The translations under genes and the position numbers were made by a program. Positions 57,049-64,000 of a DNA stretch of 64,000 nucleotides are shown here, piece by piece (position 1 is the stretch's first letter; each line of letters begins with the position of its first letter). The notes under the pieces are model-generated. The model saw nothing but the letters and a program-made list of their open reading frames with translations, was not told the origin of the DNA and searched no databases. The DNA is from an uncultured Acidobacteriota bacterium (GTDB lineage Bacteria; Acidobacteriota; Thermoanaerobaculia; Gp7-AA8): assembly GCA_937870635.1 (NCBI GenBank), contig CALMZP010000031.1:87584-151583 (forward strand), given 5' to 3'.

Positions 57049-57137
57049 AATTTTGGATTTTGGATTTTAGATTTTGGATTTGCTCGCAAATCCAGAATGC
57101 TTTTCAATCCAAAATCCAAAATCTAAAATCCAAAATC
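57049..57137. repeat. inverted TTTTGGA heptamer arrays before the propeller gene
   Basis: Both arms contain one TTTTAGA variant unit at the same place as in the array at 41098. The centre TGCTCGCAAATCCAGAATGC relates it to the array at 45327. It ends 11 nt before the next start codon and just before its GGAAG ribosome site. Confidence 0.93.
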
Positions 57138-57148
57138 AAAGGAAGTAC

Positions 57149-59323
57149 ATGCCTTACAGGATCGCCGTCGTCATCGCTCTGCTCGCGTTTCTAATTTCAG
57201 CCCAGGCTTTCGCGGTCGCGCCTCAGTTCTGGCGGATGCGTACCGCCGAAGATTTTCTGGCGGGGGAGATCGAAGGGTTCGCGGTCACGTCGCGCGGTCA
57301 GTTGAAGGCTGCGCCCGCGGTCCAGAAGATCGCGACGTTCACCGATCCTTTCGTTCTGTCGCAGGTCACCGCGCCGAACGGCGATCTGTTTTTCGGAACC
57401 GGCAACGACGGGAAGGTTTACCGCCTGCGCGGCTCGGATCTCAAGCTGATCTACACCGCGGCCGAGCCGGAGATTTACGCCGTTGCGTTTCGTGACGGTG
57501 CGCTCTACGTTGCATCGTCGCCGAACGGAAAGATCTATCGCGTCGATCCCGAGAGCGGGCAGGGGACGGCTTTCTTCGATCCGAAGCAGGCCTACATCTG
57601 GGCGCTGCAGTTCATCGGGAACGACCTCGTGGCGGCGACGGGAGTGGAGGGGCAGCTCTTCCGCATCACCCCTGGCGGCGACGGAAAGGTGTGGTTCGAC
57701 TCGCCGGAGACGCATCTCCGCTCTCTGGCCGCGCGTCCGGACGGGTCGTTCCTTGCCGGCGGCTCGAGCAAAGGCCGCATCTACGCCGTCGCCAGAGACG
57801 GTTCCGCGCACGCGCTCTACGACTCTTCGATGAACGAGATCTCGTCGATCTTCGTCGATGGGAACGGGATCGGCTGGGCAGCGGGAGTCGGAAACACGCT
57901 TCCGGCCCAGGCGCCGCCGCGCCAGCAGCGGCCGGCGCAGCAACAGCAGCAGTCTTCCGGTGCGCAGTCATCGGACGCGAAAAAGGACGAGGCGACCGCC
58001 AATGTCGAAGTGAGTTTCTCGTTCGAAGACACCACGCCCGACTCACCAGTCTCGGCGCAGGCGGGAACGGGGGAGCTGTACCGGATCGACAAGGACAATT
58101 TCGTCGAGATCGTGCGCAAGTTCGACCGCGAGATGATCTACGGCATCAGCGGGGGTGCCGACGGGCAGATCCTGCTGTCGACCGGGCCGCAGGGACGGGT
58201 GTACGAGTACCGCGACGGCGAGGTCGCCCTCGTGGCGACGGTTCCGGAGAAGCAGGTGGTCTCGATCAGCAACGCCGGGGGCTCGACCGTCGTCACGACG
58301 ACCAACAGCGGCGCCGTTTACCGGATCGATCGCGCGCCGAACAGCCGCGGCGAGTTCCGCTCGGCCGCGAAGGATGTCGATCGCTTCTCGCGGTTCGGGC
58401 ACTACAAGATCGAAGGAACGCGCGTCGGCGACGGCAATGTAGCCATCGCCTTCCGCACAGGCAATACCCGGAATCCCGACGGCACATGGAGCGCGTGGAG
58501 CGTCCCCTCCTCGTCCCCGGAAGGCAACGTGCCCTCACCCCCCGGGCGATACATTCAGTGGAAGCTGAACATCCCCAAACCTGCGAGCGGCGTCGTCGTC
58601 GATTCGGTGACGGTGGCCTTCGTCCATCGCAATGTGGCGCCGGTCATCGAGAACATCTCCGTGCAGGATCCGGCGGTCGTCTTCCTGACCTCCGGCTTCC
58701 CGGCGTCGCCCGGCGTCGTCGAGGCGACGAATCCTGACGAATACGGCATCTTCACGAGCCTCGAAGCCGCGCGGGACCGCAACGATCCCGGCAAGCGCGC
58801 GTTCCGCAAAGGCTATCGGACGATCGTGTGGCGCGCGCGCGACGACAACGGCGACTCGCTGCGCTACTCGATCTCATTCCGCAAGGTCGGGACCGACCGC
58901 TGGCTGCGTCTTCGCGAGAACATGGAAGAGACGCAGCTCAACTTCGACACCTCACAGCTGCCGGACGGCAGATATCAGATCCGTCTCGTCGCGAGCGATC
59001 GGGCCGACAACCCTGATATGCCGCTCAGCGAGACGAAGGAAGGGATCGAGTTCGACGTCGACAACACGACGCCGCGCATCACCGCTTCCGTCGAAGGTGA
59101 TTCGGTGATCGTGAAAGTGGCTGACGACGGATCGGCGGTAGGGAAGGTCGAATATGCGGCCGATGCCGAACAGTGGGTGCGCATGACCCCTCTGGACGGA
59201 ATCGCCGACTCGACATCGGAGACGTTCCGCCTGCCGAAGAGCGCGGTGACCGGCAAGTTCGTCGTTGTCCGCGCCGTGGACGCGTTCTACAACGTCGCCA
59301 CCGAGTCCGTTACGGTGAGGTAA
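57149..59323 (+). CDS. secreted beta-propeller-like protein
   Basis: 724 aa, exported (MPYRIAVVIALLAFLISAQAFA). Residues ~50-430 contain recurring ~40-50 aa blade-like units (GDLFFGTGNDGKVYRL, GALYVASSPNGKIYRV, GSFLAGGSSKGRIYAV, GQILLSTGPQGRVYEY, STVVTTTNSGAVYRI), consistent with a WD40/NHL-like propeller, interrupted by a Gln/Pro-rich loop (~255-290). The rest has Ig/FN3-like strands (RYQIRLVASDRADNP, NTTPRITASVEGDSVIVKV). Function unknown; neighbours suggest a cell-surface or secretion role. GGAAG precedes the ATG. Confidence 0.75.
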   Translation: MPYRIAVVIALLAFLISAQAFAVAPQFWRMRTAEDFLAGEIEGFAVTSRGQLKAAPAVQKIATFTDPFVLSQVTAPNGDLFFGTGNDGKVYRLRGSDLKLIYTAAEPEIYAVAFRDGALYVASSPNGKIYRVDPESGQGTAFFDPKQAYIWALQFIGNDLVAATGVEGQLFRITPGGDGKVWFDSPETHLRSLAARPDGSFLAGGSSKGRIYAVARDGSAHALYDSSMNEISSIFVDGNGIGWAAGVGNTLPAQAPPRQQRPAQQQQQSSGAQSSDAKKDEATANVEVSFSFEDTTPDSPVSAQAGTGELYRIDKDNFVEIVRKFDREMIYGISGGADGQILLSTGPQGRVYEYRDGEVALVATVPEKQVVSISNAGGSTVVTTTNSGAVYRIDRAPNSRGEFRSAAKDVDRFSRFGHYKIEGTRVGDGNVAIAFRTGNTRNPDGTWSAWSVPSSSPEGNVPSPPGRYIQWKLNIPKPASGVVVDSVTVAFVHRNVAPVIENISVQDPAVVFLTSGFPASPGVVEATNPDEYGIFTSLEAARDRNDPGKRAFRKGYRTIVWRARDDNGDSLRYSISFRKVGTDRWLRLRENMEETQLNFDTSQLPDGRYQIRLVASDRADNPDMPLSETKEGIEFDVDNTTPRITASVEGDSVIVKVADDGSAVGKVEYAADAEQWVRMTPLDGIADSTSETFRLPKSAVTGKFVVVRAVDAFYNVATESVTVR

Positions 59324-59330
59324 GGGCTTC

Positions 59331-59387
59331 GATTTTGGATTTTGGGTTCAGGCCAATCCAAAATCCAAAATCCAAAATCCAAAATCA
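59331..59387. repeat. inverted TTTTGGA heptamer arrays before the peptide-binding protein
   Basis: Two units, a GGGTTCAGGCC turn, then four complementary units ending at 59387, some 30 nt upstream of a -10 element. Confidence 0.88.
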
Positions 59388-59417
59388 GAAGGATCGCTCC
59401 GTCGCGCCGCCCGATGT

Positions 59418-59423
59418 CATAAT
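59418..59423 (+). promoter_or_regulatory. -10 element for a leaderless GTG gene
   Basis: CATAAT ends 7 nt before the GTG at 59431, so the predicted transcript begins at the start codon. No Shine-Dalgarno is present. Confidence 0.5.
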
Positions 59424-59430
59424 CGCAGCC

Positions 59431-61086
59431 GTGATTCGCTGGATCGGCGCGTGGGTGGTGGTCGTGCTGCTGCTGGCCTCATGCGGCGGCGGTACCGTCG
59501 AAGCACCCGCAGAAGACCCCGTTGCCGCCGATTCGCAGCCGCGGTCGGGAGGAACGCTCCTCCGGCGCCTCGAAGTCGACATCACGACGCTCAACCCGAT
59601 CCTGGCGAGCAGCCGCTACGACCGGATCGTCGCGGCGTACCTCTTCACCCCCCTGATTCACCTCGACTCCAACCTTCGTCCCGCTCCGGGGCTCGCCGAG
59701 AGCTGGGAGATTTCAGCGGATGGGCGCGTCTACACATTCCAGTTGAATCCGAAGGCGACTTTCTCGGACGGCAGGCCGGTGCGCGCCTCCGACGTCGTCT
59801 TCACCCTGAAAAAGATCGCCGATCCGGAGACCGAAGCGCAGATGGTCGCGTCGGGCTTCGAGTTGCTCGATCTTTCGAAAACGCGCGCAGTCGGCGACCA
59901 CGCCGCGCAAGTGGTGTTTCGCGAGCGCCTGGCGTCTCAGTTCGTGCAGTTCAACAACGTCCTGGTTCTGCCCGAGCACGTGTACGGCATCGGAGACTTC
60001 CGCGGCAGCTTCAACGACAGTGCAACCGGCAGCGGCCCCTATCGGCTGGTCCGCATGACGCGGGGCAAGGAAGTGGTGGTGCAGCGTCGTCCTGATTACT
60101 GGGGAACGAACCCATGGATCGAGACCGTCGTCTTCAAAGTGATTTCCAACCAGGCTACCGCGTGGAACGCGGCCAAGACCGGCGAACTGGACGAAACCAC
60201 GCTGAAGTCGGACCTCTGGCTCCGTGAGCAGAACAATCCCGCGTTGAAGGGTCGGCTGAAGTTCACGCGTTTCTACGGCCTGTCTTACAACTACATCGCG
60301 TGGAACGGCCGCAATCCGCTCTTCGCCGATAAACGCATCCGCCGGGCCCTCGGCATGTGTCTCGACACGCGCTCGATCATCAAGAACCTCTATGGCGGCA
60401 CGGCGCGCGCGATGAATGGGCATTTCCTGCCGGAGCAGTGGGCGTACAATCCGGCCGTTCCCCTCCTCGAGTTCGATGTCGGCGGCGCGAAGGAGATCTT
60501 CGCCTCTGCCGGATGGCTCGACACGAACGACGACGGGATTCTGGATCGCGGCGGCAAGCCATTCCGCTTCGCCTTGACGGTCGTCGGGGGCGACACCCAG
60601 TCACTGGCCATAACCCAGGCGTATCAGTCGACGCTGCGTCAGGCCGGGATCGAGGCCGAGATCGCCGTGCTCGAGGGCGCGGCGGCGATTCAGCGAATCC
60701 TCGCCGGTAATTACGAAGCCGCGTACCTGTCATGGGACCTCGATCCCGACCCCGATCCATTCGCTCTTTTTCACTCGTCGCAGATCCCGCCGCGCGGGCA
60801 GAACTTCGTGTACTACTCGAATCCCGCGGCCGACCGGCTGATCGCAGAAGGGCGGCGCGAGCTTCGTCTCTCCGCGCGCACCGACATCTACAACCAGCTG
60901 CACGCCGTTCTTGCCGATGATCAGCCGTACACATGGGTGACACAGCCGTCGATGAAATGGGTGTTCAGCAGCCGTCTGCACGGTGTTCGGGAGTCAAAAG
61001 GGTGGGGCCCGTTCCTCTGGAATCCGGGAGAGTTGGATTGGTGGCTGGCCGCGCCTGTGTCGGCGCCGTCTCCTCCCCGCCGGTGA
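59431..61086 (+). CDS. peptide ABC transporter substrate-binding lipoprotein
   Basis: Periplasmic solute-binding protein of the DppA/OppA family, 551 aa. Lipobox LLASC at ~14-18 after a hydrophobic segment, followed by an acidic linker. SBP_bac_5 motifs: LNPILASSRYDRIVAAYLF, LAESWEISADGRVYTFQL, ATGSGPYRL, NGRNPLFADKRIRRALGMCL and the C-terminal RTDIYNQLHAVLADDQPY. Starts with GTG and appears leaderless. Upstream codons in the same frame come from repeats and the neighbouring gene. The permeases follow directly. Confidence 0.93.
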   Translation: MIRWIGAWVVVVLLLASCGGGTVEAPAEDPVAADSQPRSGGTLLRRLEVDITTLNPILASSRYDRIVAAYLFTPLIHLDSNLRPAPGLAESWEISADGRVYTFQLNPKATFSDGRPVRASDVVFTLKKIADPETEAQMVASGFELLDLSKTRAVGDHAAQVVFRERLASQFVQFNNVLVLPEHVYGIGDFRGSFNDSATGSGPYRLVRMTRGKEVVVQRRPDYWGTNPWIETVVFKVISNQATAWNAAKTGELDETTLKSDLWLREQNNPALKGRLKFTRFYGLSYNYIAWNGRNPLFADKRIRRALGMCLDTRSIIKNLYGGTARAMNGHFLPEQWAYNPAVPLLEFDVGGAKEIFASAGWLDTNDDGILDRGGKPFRFALTVVGGDTQSLAITQAYQSTLRQAGIEAEIAVLEGAAAIQRILAGNYEAAYLSWDLDPDPDPFALFHSSQIPPRGQNFVYYSNPAADRLIAEGRRELRLSARTDIYNQLHAVLADDQPYTWVTQPSMKWVFSSRLHGVRESKGWGPFLWNPGELDWWLAAPVSAPSPPRR

Positions 61087-61102
61087 GAGGCGCGGTCACG
61101 AC

Positions 61103-62083
61103 ATGTCGACGTACCTCGCACGCCGCCTTCTCTACGCCGCGCTGACGTTCGTCGGGATCACGATCGCGACGTTCGCGCTCATCCACAGTGTTCCCGGTGA
61201 CCCCGTCGCCCTCTACTCGGGCAAGATGAACGCGTCACCGGCCGTCCTCGACGCGATCCGCCGGGAGCATCATCTCGACCGGCCGCTCTCCGAGCAGTAT
61301 CTCCATTGGGCGCGGGCGGTCGTGCGCCTCGACTTCGGGACGTCCATCGCAGCCCGGCGGCCCGTCACGCCGGAGATCGTCCGCCGGCTGCCGAACACGC
61401 TCCTGCTGAACGGTCTCGCGCTGCTTCTCGCTGCGACCATCGGGATTCCCATCGGACTGTGGAGTGCACGACGGCCGGGGCGGCTGCTGGATCGCGGCAC
61501 CGCCGTCGCCTTCTTCCTTCTCTATTCGCTGCCGTCATTCTGGGTCGCGCTCCTCCTCATGCAGTGGCTTTCCGTTCGCCTCGGGTGGCTCCCGCTTTTC
61601 GGCATGACGTCCGACGGATACGGCTCGATGGGAGCCCCGGCGCAAGTCGCCGATCGTCTGCGCCACCTCGTGCTTCCCGTGATCACGCTCGCCTACGGCC
61701 AGCTGGCCATCTTCGCGCGCTTCTCGAGGTCCGCGGCCTACGAAGTCATCCGCCAGGACTTCATCACCACCGCCAGGGCGAAGGGAGCAGGAGAGGGGAG
61801 TGTGCTGTGGCACCACACCTTCCGCAACGCGCTGCTCCCTCTCATCACGCTTCTCGGGCTGACTGTTCCATATCTGATCTCCGGCAGCGTCATCGTCGAA
61901 GAGATCTTCCAGTGGGACGGCATCGGCCTCCTCTTCTTCGATTCGATCCGCGCGCGCGACTACCCGGTGGCGATGGCTCTGACCGTCGTCACGGCCATCG
62001 CCACCCTCCTGGCGAGCCTCGTCGCGGACATCCTTTACGCGGTGGCCGATCCGCGCGTTCGTCTGGAGAGGGAGGAGGCGTGA
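61103..62083 (+). CDS. dppB: peptide ABC transporter permease (DppB-like)
   Basis: 326 aa, six membrane helices. N-terminal YLARRLLYAALTFVGITIATFALIH and HSVPGDP are family hallmarks, and the EAA loop with which ATPases dock is FITTARAKGAGEGSVLWHH. ATG 61103 lies 16 nt after the binding-protein stop. Overlaps dppC (GTGA). The matching ATPases are probably DppD/DppF at 47.2-49.5 kb. Confidence 0.94.
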   Translation: MSTYLARRLLYAALTFVGITIATFALIHSVPGDPVALYSGKMNASPAVLDAIRREHHLDRPLSEQYLHWARAVVRLDFGTSIAARRPVTPEIVRRLPNTLLLNGLALLLAATIGIPIGLWSARRPGRLLDRGTAVAFFLLYSLPSFWVALLLMQWLSVRLGWLPLFGMTSDGYGSMGAPAQVADRLRHLVLPVITLAYGQLAIFARFSRSAAYEVIRQDFITTARAKGAGEGSVLWHHTFRNALLPLITLLGLTVPYLISGSVIVEEIFQWDGIGLLFFDSIRARDYPVAMALTVVTAIATLLASLVADILYAVADPRVRLEREEA

Positions 62084-62901
62084 GGACATGGCGGCGGTTT
62101 CGGCGGAGCCCCATCGCCACCGCGGCCGTGGGATTCGTGGTGCTGATGACGCTGGTCGCGGCGGCCGCGCCGCTCCTGGCGCCTTACCCGCCGGACGCGG
62201 TCGAGCTGGGCCGGCGCCTTCTTCCGCCTGGCCCGGCGCATCTATTCGGTACAGACGACCTCGGCCGCGATGTTCTGTCGCGGATGATTCACGGCGCGCG
62301 CGTCTCCCTGGCGGTAGGCTTTCTCGCTACGGCACTCTCACTCGTCGCGGGCTCGTTCCTCGGCGCCATCGCCGGCTATTACGGCGGCGCGGCGGACTGG
62401 ATCGTGTCGCGTCTCGTCGAGCTCGTGCTCTGCTTCCCCTTTCTTCTCCTCGTGCTCGCAATCGTCGCTCTCTTTCAACCATCGATCTGGACGATTCTCA
62501 TCGCCCTGGCGATCACCTCGTGGACGACGGAGGCGCGTTTCGTGAGGGCGGAATTCCTCCGGATCCGGGAGATGGAGTATGCGCAGGCGGCCAGAGCGAG
62601 CGGCGCCCGCGATCCGCGAATCATCTTCAGGCACCTGCTGCCGAATGCTCTCGGCCCCGTGCTCGTGTCGGCCAGCTTCGGCGTCGCCTCCGCGATTCTT
62701 GCCGAATCCGCGCTGTCGTTCCTCGGATTTGGCGTGGCGCTGCCGGCGGCGTCGTGGGGAAGCATTCTGGCGGTCGCGCAGGAGTACATCGAGTTCGCGT
62801 GGTGGCTGGCCCTCTTTCCCGGGATCGCCATCTTTGCGACCGTGGCGGCGTTCAATCTGATCGGAGACCGTCTTCGCGACGCGCTCGATCCCCGGGCGTG
62901 A
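62080..62901 (+). CDS. dppC: peptide ABC transporter permease (DppC-like)
   Basis: 273 aa. FGTDDLGRDVLSRMIHGARVSL and the EAA loop YAQAARASGARDPRIIFRH are diagnostic of DppC/OppC. GTG 62080 is preceded by GGAGGAGG and overlaps the dppB stop. It ends the dppABC-like run; 34 nt later the convergent coaD begins. Confidence 0.94.
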   Translation: MRTWRRFRRSPIATAAVGFVVLMTLVAAAAPLLAPYPPDAVELGRRLLPPGPAHLFGTDDLGRDVLSRMIHGARVSLAVGFLATALSLVAGSFLGAIAGYYGGAADWIVSRLVELVLCFPFLLLVLAIVALFQPSIWTILIALAITSWTTEARFVRAEFLRIREMEYAQAARASGARDPRIIFRHLLPNALGPVLVSASFGVASAILAESALSFLGFGVALPAASWGSILAVAQEYIEFAWWLALFPGIAIFATVAAFNLIGDRLRDALDPRA

Positions 62902-62935
62902 GATCGTGGTTATCTTCCTGAGACCATCAGAGTGC

Positions 62936-63427
62936 TTACGCTGGGGATGACACACCCAGGCGTGCTCGCAGCGATTCGAGTACCGGTGGGGGGACGAGGC
63001 GCCCGATGTCGCCGCCGAGGCGGAAGACCTCTTTGATGAGGCGGGAAGAGACGTAGGTGTACTCGACGGCGGGCAGCATGAAGATCGTCTCGATCTCCGG
63101 CCGCAGCTCGCGGTTCATGAGCGCCATCTGGAGCTCGTACTCGTAGTCCGACACGGCGCGGATCCCGCGGACGACCACTTTGGCATTCATGCGCTTCATG
63201 AAGTCGACGAGAAGTCCCGAGAAGGAGTGGACTTCGACGCCGGGGATGTCCCTGGTGCACGCCGAGATGAGCTCCATCCGTTCGGCAACCGTGAAGAGGG
63301 GAGCCTTCCCCTCGTTCTCCAGGACGGCCACGAGGACCTGGTCGAAGAGGCGCGCGCCGCGCCGGATGATGTCGAGGTGCCCGTTCGTCAGCGGGTCGAA
63401 GGAGCCGGGGTAGACGGCGTTGCGCAT
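62936..63427 (-). CDS. coaD: phosphopantetheine adenylyltransferase
   Basis: Penultimate step of CoA synthesis. 163 aa, normal length. AVYPGSFDPLTNGHLDII contains the nucleotidyl-transferase (T/H)xGH motif, with KVVVRGIRAVSDYEYE and the ISSRLIKE-like VSSRLIKEVFRLGGD at the C-terminal active site. ATG at 63427; divergent from the TPR gene. Confidence 0.97.
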   Translation of the reverse strand: MRNAVYPGSFDPLTNGHLDIIRRGARLFDQVLVAVLENEGKAPLFTVAERMELISACTRDIPGVEVHSFSGLLVDFMKRMNAKVVVRGIRAVSDYEYELQMALMNRELRPEIETIFMLPAVEYTYVSSRLIKEVFRLGGDIGRLVPPPVLESLRARLGVSSPA

Positions 63428-63469
63428 GGTCAGATTGTAGCCGCTGGCCCGGCGGCATTCGTCAACCTC

Positions 63470-63498
63470 TTGACGATTGCCGGCTTACTCCCTAACAT
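63470..63498 (+). promoter_or_regulatory. sigma-70-type promoter of the TPR gene
   Basis: TTGACG, a 17-nt spacer and TAACAT, giving a start near 63505 and a ~30-nt leader with GGGAGGG before ATG 63535. It is the best consensus promoter in the window. Confidence 0.8.
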
Positions 63499-63534
63499 AG
63501 GGACGAATTGCGTAACACTTGGGAGGGTGTGAAG

Positions 63535-63921
63535 ATGCGGCAGCGGCTTCAGGTGAAACGCACGAGTCCCGCCTCCAGGAGCCGTCTGATGTCGACTCTC
63601 CTGACCTACCTGCCAGGCGCCTGGATCGATCCCAACAACAGCGAGCTGATCGCGCTTTACCGGCTTCGCTACCGCATGGCGCTCGAAGAGGAGAAGTACG
63701 ACGCGGCGATGATCTTCCTGAACAAGATTCTCGAGCTCGACCCGCTCAACGCCGAGGCGAAGCTTTCGAAGGGCGAGATCTACCATCGCTATCTCCTCGA
63801 TTACACGCAGGCCATCGACCACTACAACAAGGTCATCCGCCTGACGGCGAACGGCAGCGACGAGCAGACGCATTCCCGCGCCCGCGCCGCCATGTCCGAG
63901 ATCATGGAGATGCTTTCGTGA
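63535..63921 (+). CDS. small TPR protein
   Basis: 128 aa. Two to three tetratricopeptide-type helical pairs (ALEEEKYDAAMIFLNKILEL, LNAEAKLSKGEIYHRYL, YTQAIDHYNKVIRLT), after a basic N-terminus of ~30 residues that includes a short hydrophobic stretch (LLTYLPGAW). Probably a protein-interaction adaptor. It has its own consensus promoter and a GGGAGGG ribosome site 8 nt before the ATG. A TTG at 63508 is less likely as start. No family-level function can be given. Confidence 0.8.
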   Translation: MRQRLQVKRTSPASRSRLMSTLLTYLPGAWIDPNNSELIALYRLRYRMALEEEKYDAAMIFLNKILELDPLNAEAKLSKGEIYHRYLLDYTQAIDHYNKVIRLTANGSDEQTHSRARAAMSEIMEMLS

Positions 63922-63923
63922 TC

Positions 63924-63947
63924 CCGTTAACCGTTAACCGTTAACCC
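63924..63947. repeat. GGTTAAC heptamer array after the TPR gene
   Basis: Three tandem units start 3 nt after the stop codon; same unit as the arrays at 38660-38735. No inverse partner is seen before the window ends. Confidence 0.85.
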
Positions 63948-64000
63948 GGATTATTCACGGTGGCGGCTTCTGACGAAGTTTAGACGACAGGACGGCGACT

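Noticed and set aside
61306..62901. 531-residue reading of DppC
   Set aside because: The first ~258 residues are out-of-frame DppB; GTG 62080 has a good ribosome site and the usual N-terminus.

Overview
This is a high-GC bacterial chromosome segment that is densely coding, with few signs of phage or plasmid genes. The combination of an MglA-type GTPase, two Hanks-type Ser/Thr kinases, giant He_PIG/FN3-like secreted proteins, MacB-type exporters, a SpoIVB-like S55 protein and very many dispersed palindromic and heptamer repeats suggests an Acidobacteriota-like organism (Thermoanaerobaculia or a relative). That placement is inference from gene content; no rRNA is present.

Layout. 1-4.4 kb (minus): a Cus-type heavy-metal RND efflux operon (small Cys-rich protein, TolC-type channel, HMBD-bearing adaptor, CusA pump cut by the window edge). 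4.5-12.8 kb (minus): one continuous lipoate and 2-oxoacid dehydrogenase run, lpd > E1alpha > E1beta > E2 > lipB-Nudix fusion > lipA > [2Fe-2S] ferredoxin > ferritin-like protein > HesB/IscA-like protein, split into modules by long perfect inverted repeats. 12.9-19 kb: a 2034-aa secreted repeat protein. 19-24.8 kb: threonine synthase, a lipoprotein, an MglA-like GTPase with coiled-coil tail, a small Smr protein, nadA and a lipid kinase. 24.8-29.8 kb: a Ser/Thr kinase with TolB-like and TPR regions, an acyl-CoA dehydrogenase, tRNA-Leu(UAA) and small zinc-finger genes. 29.8-33.7 kb: an AT-richer leader with a candidate 33-aa peptide gene, then a cupredoxin and a transmembrane HAMP/pseudo-cyclase/Ser-Thr kinase as a two-gene unit. 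34-41.5 kb: rpsU-mutS2-dnaG-rpoD, i.e. the classical macromolecular synthesis order with mutS2 inserted. 41.7-47 kb: uridine kinase (apparent CTG start), a secreted module protein, a phytoene/squalene synthase with a reductase, and murJ. 47-63 kb: Dpp/Opp ATPases, a TolC/YIP1/MacA/MacB-type export operon whose permease carries an internal deletion, an S55-like protein, a propeller protein and the Dpp binding protein plus permeases. 63-64 kb: coaD and a TPR protein.

The strongest unexplained structure is the repeat content. At least four classes occur: (1) a ~25-bp palindrome with core GGGCGACCTCGCCC that sits right after stop codons and also inside genes, where it is read in one frame as GARATSPA in interdomain linkers of CusB, E2, MutS2 and the S55-like protein; (2) REPIN-like inverted repeats with perfect 45-53 bp stems; (3) tandem heptamers (TTTTGGA, GGTTAAC, GACCTTC, GAGGATT), several in inverted pairs; (4) convergent-gene and operon spacers whose repeat arms supply the stop codons of adjacent genes. 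No transposase lies in the window.
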